NCBI RefSeq assembly: GCF_014192015.1
Contig: NZ_JACHXJ010000003.1
Coordinates: 606,581 to 670,580 of the forward strand
Direction: 5' to 3'
Length of the DNA stretch: 64,000 nucleotides
Source of the DNA: Paenibacillus rhizosphaerae
GTDB taxonomy: Bacteria; Bacillota; Bacilli; Paenibacillales; Paenibacillaceae
Below the pieces are notes generated by a model. It searched no databases and was not told the origin of the DNA. It saw nothing but the letters and a program-made list of their open reading frames with translations. Below, in pieces: positions 32,826 through 42,054 of this stretch; position 1 is the first letter of the stretch; the number at the start of each line of letters is the position of its first letter. The translations under genes and the position numbers were made by a program.

Positions 32826-34007
32826 TTAGCCTTGAAGCGCCTGATCCAGATCGGCGATCAGATCGTCGACGTCCTCGAGGCCGACGGAGAAGCGGAGCAG
32901 CCCGTCGGTAATGCCGCGCTCCAGCCGGACCTCAGCCGGCATCGCCGCATGGGACATCATCGCCGGATAGGACAGAATGCTCTCCACCGCGCCCAGGCTG
33001 ACGGCCACGAGCGGGATTCGCGCGCGGTTCAGCACCTGCTTGGCCCGCTCGCCGGAGCCCACGTCAAACGAGACGACGGCTCCATAGCCGGTGGACTGCT
33101 TCTCGTGAATTTCTCTGCCGGGATGATCGATAAGCCCCGGGTAAAAGACCTGCGTAATATCCTGACGCCCTTTGAGCCAAGCGGCCAGCACGGCGGCGCT
33201 CTCTTCGCTGTGCTTCATGCGCGCCTGCAATGTTTTCATGCCCCGCATCAGCAGCCAGCTCTCCTGTACGCCCAGCACTGTTCCCAGACCGTTCTGCAGC
33301 TGCTTCAGCTGGCGGCCGATTTCCTCGGTGCGGGCGACGGCCAATCCGGCCAGCACGTCGCTGTGTCCGCCAAGGAACTTCGTCGCGCTGTGCAGCACGA
33401 TATCCACGCCTACCTCAATGGGACGCTGGTAATACGGCGTCATAAACGTGTTATCCACCATGGTGAGCAAATCATGCTCCTTGGCCCACTTGGTGACGGC
33501 TTCGATATCGGTAATCTTCAGCGTCGGGTTCGATGGGGTTTCCATATATACGGCCTTGGTGTTCGGCTTCAACGCAGCCTTCACCTGATCCAGGTCGGTC
33601 ATATCCACGAAAGTGCTCTCTATGCCGTGCCGGTTCAAGATGCTTGTAAGCAGGCGGTAAGTTCCGCCGTATACGTCCTCGGTCACGATCATGTGATCGC
33701 CGGCCGACAGAAGCATAAACGTGCTCGAAATGGCGGCCATGCCCGACGAATAGGCGAACCCGCGCACCCCGCCTTCGAGCAGGGCGATATAGTCCTCCAG
33801 CGCCTGGCGCGTCGGATTGCCCGAACGGCTGTAATCATGCACCGGCGGATTGAAAATGTCCGCATGGTGGAACGTAGACGCCTGATAGATCGGCACGCTG
33901 GAAGCGCCCGTCGCGCCATCGATTTCCGAGCCGAAATGGAGCAGCTTGGTTGCGAATTTCAAATCCTGCTTGCCTTTGTCCTGATGTCCTTTGCCCAAAT
34001 CACTCAT
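32826..34007 (-). CDS. metC: Cystathionine beta-lyase (MetC-type)
   Basis: This 393-residue Cys/Met-metabolism PLP enzyme is expected to split cystathionine to homocysteine. It has YSRSGNPTRQALE, AYSSGMAAISS, the PLP lysine in LHSATKFLGGHSD and the C-terminal SLGAVESILSYPAMMSHA. The order metI-metC is as in B. subtilis, which supports the beta-lyase call over gamma-synthase; the family is hard to split by sequence alone. Its ATG overlaps the metI stop codon (ATGA). Confidence 0.88.
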   Translation of the reverse strand: MSDLGKGHQDKGKQDLKFATKLLHFGSEIDGATGASSVPIYQASTFHHADIFNPPVHDYSRSGNPTRQALEDYIALLEGGVRGFAYSSGMAAISSTFMLLSAGDHMIVTEDVYGGTYRLLTSILNRHGIESTFVDMTDLDQVKAALKPNTKAVYMETPSNPTLKITDIEAVTKWAKEHDLLTMVDNTFMTPYYQRPIEVGVDIVLHSATKFLGGHSDVLAGLAVARTEEIGRQLKQLQNGLGTVLGVQESWLLMRGMKTLQARMKHSEESAAVLAAWLKGRQDITQVFYPGLIDHPGREIHEKQSTGYGAVVSFDVGSGERAKQVLNRARIPLVAVSLGAVESILSYPAMMSHAAMPAEVRLERGITDGLLRFSVGLEDVDDLIADLDQALQG

Positions 34008-35188
34008 CCTTGGCTGCTCCCTTCCACTTCCTTGATCGCGGCATCCAATGCGCCGCCCAGATCCGCAATGAGGTCATCGATGTGCTCGATGCCCACCGAG
34101 AAACGGAGCAGACGGTCGTCGACGCCGACGGCCTTGCGGATTTCTTCGGGAATATCAGCATGCGTCTGTACCGCTGGATAGGTCATCAGCGATTCCACGC
34201 CGCCAAGGCTTTCCGCAAAGGCGATCAGTTGGATGTGGCGAAGCACAGGCTCCACGTAGCGCGCGTCCTTCACTTTAAAGGAGAAAATACCCGTATTCCC
34301 CCGGGACTGCCGGTTCTGGATGTCATGTCCTGGATGATCCGGAAGCGCCGGATAAAACACTTCGGCAACCGCCGGATGCGTCTGGAGGTACTTGGCCATC
34401 GCCGTGGCATTGCTTTCATGGCGCTCCATCCGCAGGGCCAGCGTCTTCATTCCTTTCATGAGCTGATAGGAATCCGTCGGCCCGAGCACCGCACCGATGG
34501 AATTGTGCAGAAACGCTATTTCCTCGGACAGCTCTTTGCCTTTGGTCACGATCAGGCCTGCAAGGACATCGTTATGACCGCCCAGGTATTTGGTCGCGCT
34601 GTGCACGACGATATCCGCGCCGAGCTCGATCGGACGCTGAAAGAACGGCGTCAGGAGCGTATTGTCCACGATGGACAGCAAGCCGTGGCGGTGGGCCCAA
34701 TTGGAGACGGCCTCGATGTCCGTGATCATCATGAGCGGATTCGTCGGCGTCTCGATAAACACCGCCTTCGTATTCGGGCGTCTGGACTGTTCCAGCTCGT
34801 CCAGGTTGTTGGTGTCGACATACGTTGCGGTAACCCCGTATTTGGAAAGGATCCTTTCCAGCAAGCGGTATGTACCACCGTACAGATCCAGCGAAACGAT
34901 CAGGTGATCGCCCTGGCTGAACAGGGTGAAAATGGTTTGCAGCGCAGCCATGCCCGAGCTGCAGGCAAAGCCGGCGTCCCCGGATTCCAGCTTCGCCGCT
35001 GCGGCTTCAAGCACCTTGCGGGTCGGGCTGGCGGTCCGGGCGTAGTCAAAACCGGTGCTTTGGCCAAGCTTCGGATGGCGGAAGGCTGTTGCCTGATAAA
35101 TCGGGAAGTTTACTGCTCCGGTCACGGGTTCTTCGACGGAGCCGATTTGGGCCAATCTGCTTTCAATTTTCCATGGGTCCTTTTCCAT
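34004..35188 (-). CDS. metI: Cystathionine gamma-synthase / O-acetylhomoserine sulfhydrylase (MetI-type)
   Basis: The 394-residue PLP enzyme carries FDYARTASPTRKVLE, ACSSGMAALQT, the PLP lysine in VHSATKYLGGHND and SLGGVESLMTYPAVQTHADIP. It should join an acylated homoserine with cysteine (or sulfide). It forms a unit with metC downstream, and with metA 24 bases upstream, under one SAM-I leader. AGGAGG lies upstream of the ATG at 35188. Confidence 0.9.
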   Translation of the reverse strand: MEKDPWKIESRLAQIGSVEEPVTGAVNFPIYQATAFRHPKLGQSTGFDYARTASPTRKVLEAAAAKLESGDAGFACSSGMAALQTIFTLFSQGDHLIVSLDLYGGTYRLLERILSKYGVTATYVDTNNLDELEQSRRPNTKAVFIETPTNPLMMITDIEAVSNWAHRHGLLSIVDNTLLTPFFQRPIELGADIVVHSATKYLGGHNDVLAGLIVTKGKELSEEIAFLHNSIGAVLGPTDSYQLMKGMKTLALRMERHESNATAMAKYLQTHPAVAEVFYPALPDHPGHDIQNRQSRGNTGIFSFKVKDARYVEPVLRHIQLIAFAESLGGVESLMTYPAVQTHADIPEEIRKAVGVDDRLLRFSVGIEHIDDLIADLGGALDAAIKEVEGSSQG

Positions 35189-35212
35189 GTGCGTATCCTC
35201 CTGTAGGGTCGA

Positions 35213-36148
35213 CTAAATTTGCGGCCAGACTTCAAGACTCTCCCCGATATCATAAGGAGTTTCCTGATATACATAGTAATTCAGCCAATTAGAGAATAAT
35301 AAGTTGGCATGCGAGCGCCAGATAGCGAGCGGGGCCTGACTCGGATCGTCGTTCGGGTAGTAGTTGACCGGAATTTTCATGTCCATGCCTTTCGCGATAT
35401 CGCGCTCATACTCCCATTTCAGCGAATCCGGATCGTATTCGGAGTGGCCTGCCACAAAGATCTGCTTGCCGTCCCTGCTTGCTACCATATGGATGCCGGC
35501 TTCCTCCGATTCCGAGAGAATCTCCAGCTCCACAACATGCTCGATATCCTCGCGCCGCACCTCGGTGTGGCGGGAGTGCGGTACATAGAAAACATCGTCG
35601 AAGCCGCGGAGAAGCTTCACGTTGTTCTTCATCACCCGGTGCGGGAAGACGCCGAAGCATTTTTCCTTCAGGTCCCACTTGGGAATGCCGTAGTGGTGGA
35701 ACAATCCGGCCTGGGAGGCCCAACAGATATGCATCGTCGAGGTGACGTTCGTTTTGGTCCAGTCCATGATCTCGCGGAGCTCATCCCAATAGTTCACGTC
35801 CTCAAAATCCATCTTTTCGACTGGCGCGCCGGTGATGATCATACCGTCAAAACGGCGGTGCTTCACTTCTTCGAACGTTTTGTAGAACGACTTCAGGTGC
35901 TCCGAAGGCGTGTTCTTGGAAATATGGGAGCCCGGATGAAGCAGCACAATGTCGACCTGCAGCGCCGAGTTCCCAAGCAGGCGGAGAAGCTGGGTTTCTG
36001 TCGTTTCCTTGGTCGGCATCAGATTGAGAATCGCGATGCGCAGCGGACGAATGTCCTGGTGATACGCTTTGGTATCGTCCATGACGAAAATATTTTCCCG
36101 GGTAAGAACTTCTTTCGCCGGTAAAGTGTCGGGAATCTTGATCGGCAT
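35213..36148 (-). CDS. metA: Homoserine O-acetyltransferase (MetA family)
   Basis: A 311-residue MetA-family acyltransferase, first committed step of methionine synthesis. The catalytic cysteine is in HICWASQAG and the His/Glu pair in FVAGHSEYD. Residue 111 is glutamate (TGAPVE); in this family Glu at 111 goes with acetyl-CoA and Gly with succinyl-CoA, so acetyl transfer is expected. The ATG at 36148 is 11 bases from AAAGGAG; an ATG at 36157 would be too close. It sits directly below a SAM-I riboswitch. Confidence 0.95.
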   Translation of the reverse strand: MPIKIPDTLPAKEVLTRENIFVMDDTKAYHQDIRPLRIAILNLMPTKETTETQLLRLLGNSALQVDIVLLHPGSHISKNTPSEHLKSFYKTFEEVKHRRFDGMIITGAPVEKMDFEDVNYWDELREIMDWTKTNVTSTMHICWASQAGLFHHYGIPKWDLKEKCFGVFPHRVMKNNVKLLRGFDDVFYVPHSRHTEVRREDIEHVVELEILSESEEAGIHMVASRDGKQIFVAGHSEYDPDSLKWEYERDIAKGMDMKIPVNYYPNDDPSQAPLAIWRSHANLLFSNWLNYYVYQETPYDIGESLEVWPQI

Positions 36149-36212
36149 CGTTATCATCTCTCCTTTTTTCTGAAAACCGCGAAAATCGTAGCTTGAGAAG
36201 AAGCCGAGTATA

Positions 36213-36404
36213 CAAAAATGACCTTTCCCACACAAAAGAGAAAGGTCATTACACGCTCATTACTGCGCCTCTCTCATCTGTCAGGAGACAACGCCTAATA
36301 AGCCGCTGCCATGTTCCTGCAAGAATTAGCACCGTGCGTAAATACCGCCGGTTGCCGGGTTTCATCGGGCTAGTCCCTCCACCTGCTCTTGATAAGATTT
36401 CGCT
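36213..36404 (-). promoter_or_regulatory. SAM-I (S-box) riboswitch controlling metA-metI-metC
   Basis: On the minus strand: CTTATCAAGAG near 36396, GGTGGAGGGACT, CCCGATGAAACCCGGCAACC and GGTGCTAATTC, all S-box core elements. They are followed by a terminator hairpin (AATGACCTTTC, 36250-36217 region) with a T-run. High S-adenosylmethionine should end transcription ahead of metA. Confidence 0.95.
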
Positions 36405-36630
36405 GTATTCAATTTTTCATTGTCTTGTTCCTTACTTTAAATCATAAGCCCATCCTTCGTCAAGACGCGGATTTGTCATTTTCGGCAGCATTTCGTGCAC
36501 CGATCGCTGACCGCTTCCATACCCTGTTATCGGGACCTGCCGGCCGCCATTTTGTTCTTGAAAGGAATAAAACCCGGCGTTATACTAGACAAGTGTTTCA
36601 TACCCCGATATGACTGAGGTGACATGAAAG

Positions 36631-36765
36631 ATGGAAGGCGACCCGAGCCCGAAGCTGAATGCATGGAAAACACAACTGCATAGATCAAAGATCAGCTTGC
36701 CGGCAGAGGGAAGTTTTCATTTTCGTGCCCGTACGTTTCTACAGCAATCCCCCGAATCCCGCTGA
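36631..36765 (+). CDS. Possible 44-codon leader ORF upstream of corA
   Basis: The ATG at 36631 lies nine bases after GAGGTG and opens 44 codons, basic and rich in Pro and Ser, ending 57 bases before the corA start. Between the two, GCTCAA and TTGAGC (36791-36807) form a hairpin abutting the corA ribosome site. Leader peptides control corA and mgtA in enteric bacteria, so a similar function is conceivable. There is no homology evidence and it may be chance. Confidence 0.35.
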   Translation: MEGDPSPKLNAWKTQLHRSKISLPAEGSFHFRARTFLQQSPESR

Positions 36766-36822
36766 CCGGCAGCGCTGATTTCTTTTCTATGCTCAAACAT
36801 CTTGAGCAAGGAGTGAAATCAT

Positions 36823-37758
36823 ATGAAAATCCGGTTGGTAAACGAAGGAGTATTTAATCCGATCGATGACCTGCAAACTGTACTGACCCCGCCTTTGGCC
36901 GGCTTTTACTGGATCGACGCTGACGTCGACGACCTCGCGGAGCTGCAGCCGCTGTTTTCGCTGCATGATCTGGCGGTTGAGGACTGTCTCAGCGAAGAGG
37001 AGCAGCGCCCCAAGATCGAAATTTACGAAAACCACTATTTTATCGTGGTCAACAGCATCCGGTTTGACGACGAGGAAATTTTTCTGCGCGCACTGAACGT
37101 TTTCCTCGGAAGACACTTCATCATTACGGTGACGAAACAGAAAATCAACGAACTGCGGACGCTGAAGCCGATCCTGTGGGAACAGGAAGTCAGCGGGCCG
37201 GACCGTTTTCTGTACCTGCTGATTGACCTCGTGGTTGACAACTACTTCGTGGTCGGCGACCGGATCGAAGCCAAAATCGAGAAGCTCGAAGAAGACATTC
37301 TCATGCATACGAAAAAGTCCCATTTGAACGAAATTATCGGCCTGCGAAGCGAGATCCTGTGGCTGAAAAAAGTGCTGGGTCCGCAAAAGGATGTCATCAA
37401 TACGTTAAATAAAAAAGACCTCCGGCTGATTGACGATCAGCTGCAAAAATATTTCAGCGACATTTACGAAAATGCGGTCAAGATTTCCGAAACATTCGAT
37501 ACGTACCGCGATCTGATGAGCAACTTGCGCGAGGCGTACCAGTCAAGTATCGCTAACCGCGCGAACGAGATCATGAGAGTGTTTACGGCCATGACCGTTA
37601 TCTTCATGCCTTTGACGATCATTACAGGAATCTATGGCATGAACTTCGATAACATTCCGGAAATTCATTGGAAATACGGCTATTTCATGATCCTCGGCAT
37701 CATGCTCGTCCTTGGTCTCGGTATGGTTGTCATTTTCAAGAAAAAGGATTGGATCTGA
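36823..37758 (+). CDS. corA: CorA-type magnesium/cobalt transporter
   Basis: A 311-residue membrane protein with a large N-terminal cytoplasmic domain (about 1-245) and two C-terminal membrane helices. The first helix ends in the diagnostic GMN motif (YGMNFDNIPEIHW, near residue 280). It forms a pentameric channel for Mg2+ and sometimes Co2+ or Ni2+. AAGGAG precedes the ATG at 36823. No M-box riboswitch was found upstream. Confidence 0.95.
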   Translation: MKIRLVNEGVFNPIDDLQTVLTPPLAGFYWIDADVDDLAELQPLFSLHDLAVEDCLSEEEQRPKIEIYENHYFIVVNSIRFDDEEIFLRALNVFLGRHFIITVTKQKINELRTLKPILWEQEVSGPDRFLYLLIDLVVDNYFVVGDRIEAKIEKLEEDILMHTKKSHLNEIIGLRSEILWLKKVLGPQKDVINTLNKKDLRLIDDQLQKYFSDIYENAVKISETFDTYRDLMSNLREAYQSSIANRANEIMRVFTAMTVIFMPLTIITGIYGMNFDNIPEIHWKYGYFMILGIMLVLGLGMVVIFKKKDWI

Positions 37759-37796
37759 AAGTCAGCGCATAACCCCATCATGATAAATTGGAAAAC

Positions 37797-37841
37797 AGGA
37801 CGAAGGAGACGGCCGCACGCGGTTAGAGCCTTCGTCCTTTT
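37797..37841. terminator. Bidirectional terminator between corA and the HRDC gene
   Basis: AGGACGAAGG (37797-37806) pairs with CCTTCGTCCT (37829-37838). TTTT follows on the plus strand and GTTTTCC on the minus strand. Confidence 0.8.
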
Positions 37842-37876
37842 GCATGTCACTGGCCATATGCCCGTGCAAGCTCCGT

Positions 37877-38884
37877 TTACCCTGCGCTTCTGTGGCTCTC
37901 GGGCTGCCGGCGGAACCGGATGCGGATCAGCCGGATCCGTTCATAACGCTGCTCCATACCGCTTCCCGCAGCGGCATCCTCTCCGTATACTTGCAGCAGC
38001 ACCGGCTTCAAGAGCGCGTCGCCCAGCTCCTCCAGCGCGGCCCACACCCGCTCCTGCTCCTCCTGCGATATCTCCTTCAGCTCGCTTTCGATCAGCCGCT
38101 CCGTGTCATACCCTTCCTTCTCCAGCTGCTCCAGCGCCTCCACCAAATCTCTGCGCGGCAGACCGCATTCCTGTTCCAGCTGCTTCAGGTTCATTCCCTC
38201 ATAGATTCCCTTCAGCATGGTGCGCCGGATACGGTATTTATCCAGGTCCTGCTTGTACTTATGCTCCTTCTGCTTGTAGGTCCACGATAGATACGACTGG
38301 TCGTCCAGGGCGTCATTCACCCAATCCAGCGGAAATTCATGGCTGCGCTCCACCGTTCCCGCAATTTCGATCAGGTCGGCTCCGTACTCCGACGCCTTGC
38401 TCTCCCCGACGCCCGGAAGCTGCAGCAGCTCTTCGATCGTCTGCGGCACGAAGGCGCTGATCAGGCGGAGCACCCGGTTGCTGGCGATAAAATAAGGGGC
38501 CTTGCGTTCGCTGGCCGCCTTCCTTCTCCGCCAGGCGGTCAGCTCGGCGTACAGTTCCTCGTTGTTGTGCAGTTCGCTATAGCAGTACAGCTTCTGGACG
38601 GTATGGCTGCGGCCCTTCAGCTCCTCTTCCTCATGGAACGTGCCGTCGATCAGCGGGCGGAATCCTTCGCCGAGCTTGACGGCGAGGCCGTGCCTGTAAA
38701 TGTACAGCATCTCATTCCAGGAACCGCCTTCATACCATTCGGAATCCATGGCTTCCCCGGTCATCTCCAGATCCCTCCAGCCGAGATGCCAGGTCCCCTC
38801 CTCTTCGCCAATCCATACCTGGGCGAGCTTCTCATCCTCACTTCCGGCATCCTTCACAAGCCGGTTCATAAATACGATCTGCAT
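37877..38884 (-). CDS. HRDC-domain protein of unknown function
   Basis: The 335-residue protein has an N-terminal region with no recognised family (about 1-115), a central HRDC domain (about 120-195; SNRVLRLISAFVPQTIEELLQLPGVGESKASEYG) and a C-terminal helical region (about 225-335) resembling the helix-turn-helix found near RecQ-type proteins. HRDC domains bind nucleic acid in RecQ helicases and RNase D, yet no helicase or nuclease motif is present. GGAGG lies 11 bases before the ATG at 38884. It may be an accessory DNA-binding protein. Confidence 0.75.
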   Translation of the reverse strand: MQIVFMNRLVKDAGSEDEKLAQVWIGEEEGTWHLGWRDLEMTGEAMDSEWYEGGSWNEMLYIYRHGLAVKLGEGFRPLIDGTFHEEEELKGRSHTVQKLYCYSELHNNEELYAELTAWRRRKAASERKAPYFIASNRVLRLISAFVPQTIEELLQLPGVGESKASEYGADLIEIAGTVERSHEFPLDWVNDALDDQSYLSWTYKQKEHKYKQDLDKYRIRRTMLKGIYEGMNLKQLEQECGLPRRDLVEALEQLEKEGYDTERLIESELKEISQEEQERVWAALEELGDALLKPVLLQVYGEDAAAGSGMEQRYERIRLIRIRFRRQPESHRSAG

Positions 38885-38931
38885 GTTTACCAATTCCTCC
38901 ATCCACATAGGGTAATCAGCACAACGCAAAA

Positions 38932-38962
38932 AAGCACCTCTCTTAAGTTAAGAGAGGTGCTT
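38932..38962 (-). terminator. Terminator after xylR
   Basis: A 15-bp perfect inverted repeat (arms AAGCACCTCTCTTAA and its complement, one-base loop) followed on the minus strand by TTTTTTGCG. Confidence 0.9.
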
Positions 38963-39063
38963 CCCCATTCGTACAGATGTGCTGTTATAGTTGATCATAC
39001 CATATTATGTAAAATGGTCAATGGGTTTTAGCCAAATCTTCGCCAATTAATATTTCATTTGGT

Positions 39064-40251
39064 TCATCGTAAATGCCCGGATCCCTTGGTAAAAAATAAA
39101 TCATGCGATTCCAATCCGAGAATTTTTCTGGAAACCAAGGCAACTCCGCCAAAGAGCGTTAATTCATGAATATGGTGGTCTAGCGAAATAATTTGCGTGG
39201 AGCCAAGCGGATCAAGTGATGAATATTCTTTAATAATCTCGTCTAGTAGGCATGGGAAAAAGGCGATAAATCGTGAGGAAAGGAACACAGCATCCGGAGC
39301 GCTGTATTGGATTAAATTATAAGAGATTTGTGCAATTGCTATGACCCATTCCTCCATGATAGCCGCAATTTGTTCATCCTTTAACTCCATTAACAGAATA
39401 AAATCATCCTCTAACGTAAATCCTGGTCTGTTTTTCAATTTGCCGATCCGGTCAAGCACCGCTTTTTCGGAATAAATCTCTTCTAAACGCCGATTTTTTT
39501 TATTTTCCGACATGATAATGGATCGTCCTATTTCACCGGACAATCCGTTTAAGCCTTTATACAGGCGTCTCTCGATAATCGTTCCTACGCCTATTCCGTT
39601 ATGAATGTTTAAAGCCAGAATGTTATCGAATTGAATTTCCTCGGTATGACGGTAAAAATCCCGGATATAAATCGCCGTGAGATTGGCTTCATTCTCGATG
39701 ATAACGGGAACGTCGATCAGTTCCTTCAACGCATCGATTAAATTAAAGGATTGAAAGTCCAGGAAAGGACTATACAGGATCTGATTATCCAATACCGGTG
39801 CGTGAAGCGAGATGGAGATTCCGACCAATCCGTTGATCGTATCATACTTTTCCAAATTCAAAATCACATTTTTCATCAATGCAAAAATTTCTTTTACTTT
39901 GTTGGTATATAATTTCAAAGACACATGATGAATAAGCTCGCCATTAATATAATTGATGGAATATTTTAAATAATTTACGCCCATATCAAACGCCAATACA
40001 AACCCAAACTTACGATTAAAGCGTATTAAATTGGGCCGACGCCCGCCAATGTTGGATGCTTCTCCTATGCCTAGCTCTTCAATCAAACCTTGGTCTTGAA
40101 GCTCACGTACAATAGAAGAAACCGTGGATTTCTGAAGATTGATTTGGTCGGCTATTGAACTTCTAGACGTCTGATCAGTATTAAATAGAGCTTTTAATAC
40201 TAACTTTTTGTTATTTTCTCTCATAACATCCTGATCAGTTTTCATAATCAT
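39064..40251 (-). CDS. xylR: XylR-type ROK-family repressor
   Basis: The 395-residue protein has an N-terminal winged helix (about 10-75; SRSSIADQINLQKSTVSSIVRELQDQGLI) and a ROK domain (about 80-395; GLNGLSGEIG). XylR represses xylose genes and is released by xylose. A matching operator lies at 43776-43800. The coding sequence is clearly richer in A and T than the flanking genes, and AAT, ATT and TTT codons are common. A weak AAAGGGA ribosome site precedes the ATG at 40251. The ROK zinc-site motif is not clear, as in some XylR proteins. Confidence 0.87.
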   Translation of the reverse strand: MIMKTDQDVMRENNKKLVLKALFNTDQTSRSSIADQINLQKSTVSSIVRELQDQGLIEELGIGEASNIGGRRPNLIRFNRKFGFVLAFDMGVNYLKYSINYINGELIHHVSLKLYTNKVKEIFALMKNVILNLEKYDTINGLVGISISLHAPVLDNQILYSPFLDFQSFNLIDALKELIDVPVIIENEANLTAIYIRDFYRHTEEIQFDNILALNIHNGIGVGTIIERRLYKGLNGLSGEIGRSIIMSENKKNRRLEEIYSEKAVLDRIGKLKNRPGFTLEDDFILLMELKDEQIAAIMEEWVIAIAQISYNLIQYSAPDAVFLSSRFIAFFPCLLDEIIKEYSSLDPLGSTQIISLDHHIHELTLFGGVALVSRKILGLESHDLFFTKGSGHLR

Positions 40252-40317
40252 TTGTTGTAATCCCTTTCAAATGTTATCGTACTTAGAAGTATAGCATATT
40301 AATTCACATTACTACTA

Positions 40318-40353
40318 AGAAAGAGCCGGAAGTCATATTCTTCCAGCTCTTTC
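40318..40353 (-). terminator. Terminator after the xylosidase gene
   Basis: In minus-strand sense AAAGAGCTGGAAG pairs with CTTCCGGCTCTTT around a seven-base loop, then CTTAG; the T-run is short. Confidence 0.7.
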
Positions 40354-40364
40354 GGGGATCACAA

Positions 40365-41993
40365 TTAATTATTTTCAAGCTCTTTATACATAAAATAATC
40401 GAAATCCGCCGGCAAATCATAACCGGAATAATCAACATTAGCCATCCCGACAAACGCTCCCGTAAAGAAGCCGCCGTAGGACTGTACCACGTAATCGTCG
40501 GACAAAATCGCGGCATCCAGCGTTACGTCGATATCCGTCCACTGCTCGCCGTCGAAGGAATAGGCGTAGGTATACGTTTCTTTCCGAACCTTCACTTTAA
40601 AATGCACGTATTCCGCATGTTCGGGAACTTTAACGGCTTTATCCTTCAGAAAGCTCGTCAGAACGCCACGGTCATTTTGCGTTACTTCAATAACTCGTCC
40701 ATTGATTTCGTTCCATGTCACATGGATCATCGACCAATGTCCCGTATTGTAATAGTTCACGAGTCCCGCCATCTGCTGGAAGGTGTAAGGCGAATACGCA
40801 ACTGCCGTCTGTGCGTCGAAATAAAAGGACTGCCAGCGTCTTGCGACAAGCGACTGCTCGTGTTCATTCGTTAAGGAACCTTTGCCGAACAAGCGCAAGT
40901 TCCCCGGTTTCTCCGTCAGAGAACCCATCTTCTCATCAAACGGAACGCGCAGCGTACTAAAATTGATATTTAATGCCGCGGAATCAAAATGATCCGTTTC
41001 CGGATAGGTCGGCGCATACTTCGTTTCCGTGCAGCCTTTGGGAGCTTCGACAAACCGGCTTCCCTGCTTGCCGCCTACGATATACGGCCATTTTTCCTCG
41101 TTCCACTCCACTTTTTGAATCGCCGTTTCTCTTCCCAGCGTGCACCAGCCGCGCGGATCGCGGATCGATTCCGTCTCGCGGTGCCAGGGGCGTCCCGTCA
41201 AATGCGCGAAATACCATTCGCCCGACGGCGTATCTACCAATGAGCCGTGCCCGCATTTTTGAAGCTCCCCGTCAGGAGAATCAAACGCGGTCAGGAATAC
41301 ATCGCCAGGCTGCGTTTCGTAGGAGCCGAATAGTTCTGCCGAACGGGCAACCACCTCTTGGTGGGAATAAACCGTTCCGCCTTCCGCACAAAACAAATAA
41401 TAATACCCAAATAATTTATAAATATGAGGGCCTTCCACCAGCTTAACGTCGGTCCCTTTATAAATGATTTTTGCCGTCTCCGGAAGCAATCTTTGTTGCT
41501 CAACCGAGTATTCCGTCAGCTTTATGCCGTTAAACGGATGGCGATACTCTCGATGATCCCATTCCATCTGGACAAGGTATTTTTTTCCGTTGTCGTCATG
41601 GAATAGCGAAGCGTCAAACCCTACTCCGTTCAGCTTAATCGGGTCGCTCCAAGGACCTTCGATGCTTTCGGCGGTAGTCAAGTAATTAGTCATGTCCTTG
41701 AAGGCGCCTTCCGTCACTTTCACGTCGGTATAAACCAGCCAAAATTTCCCGTCGGCATAGGACAAATCCGGTGCCCAAATGCCTGCCGAATCCTTGTTCC
41801 CTTTCATATCCAACAGTGTTCTCGTGGAGAGCGGGTGCGTAATCAGCCGCCAGTTGACCAAATCCTTTGATTCGTGGATTTGCACGCCCGGAAACCATTC
41901 GAAGGTTGAGGTTGCAATATAATACGTTTCGTCAACCCTTACGATGGACGGATCCGGATTGAACCCCTTTAATACCGGATTTTCGATTTGCAT
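40365..41993 (-). CDS. xynB: Beta-xylosidase, GH43
   Basis: The 542-residue glycoside hydrolase family 43 enzyme has the five-bladed propeller with catalytic residues in GFNPDPSIV (Asp, general base), GFDASLFHD (Asp, pKa modulator) and VEGPHIY (Glu, general acid). A C-terminal beta-sandwich (about 330-542) is typical of XynB. There is no signal peptide, so it splits short xylo-oligosaccharides in the cytoplasm after import. The gene starts 61 bases after the symporter and probably belongs to its transcript. AGGGGGAT precedes the ATG. Confidence 0.95.
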   Translation of the reverse strand: MQIENPVLKGFNPDPSIVRVDETYYIATSTFEWFPGVQIHESKDLVNWRLITHPLSTRTLLDMKGNKDSAGIWAPDLSYADGKFWLVYTDVKVTEGAFKDMTNYLTTAESIEGPWSDPIKLNGVGFDASLFHDDNGKKYLVQMEWDHREYRHPFNGIKLTEYSVEQQRLLPETAKIIYKGTDVKLVEGPHIYKLFGYYYLFCAEGGTVYSHQEVVARSAELFGSYETQPGDVFLTAFDSPDGELQKCGHGSLVDTPSGEWYFAHLTGRPWHRETESIRDPRGWCTLGRETAIQKVEWNEEKWPYIVGGKQGSRFVEAPKGCTETKYAPTYPETDHFDSAALNINFSTLRVPFDEKMGSLTEKPGNLRLFGKGSLTNEHEQSLVARRWQSFYFDAQTAVAYSPYTFQQMAGLVNYYNTGHWSMIHVTWNEINGRVIEVTQNDRGVLTSFLKDKAVKVPEHAEYVHFKVKVRKETYTYAYSFDGEQWTDIDVTLDAAILSDDYVVQSYGGFFTGAFVGMANVDYSGYDLPADFDYFMYKELENN

Positions 41994-42054
41994 AAAAGTA
42001 TCCCCCTGATCTATTCAATCTATCAATTCTTGAAGTTGTGTTCAAAATCACCTT

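Noticed and set aside
32832..34181. A 449-codon open frame on the plus strand across metC and the end of metI
   Set aside because: Long only because of high GC and codon bias on the opposite strand; both genes beneath it are certain.
36420..36822. An M-box magnesium riboswitch ahead of corA
   Set aside because: The conserved M-box core sequences could not be found; only a short frame and a small hairpin are present.
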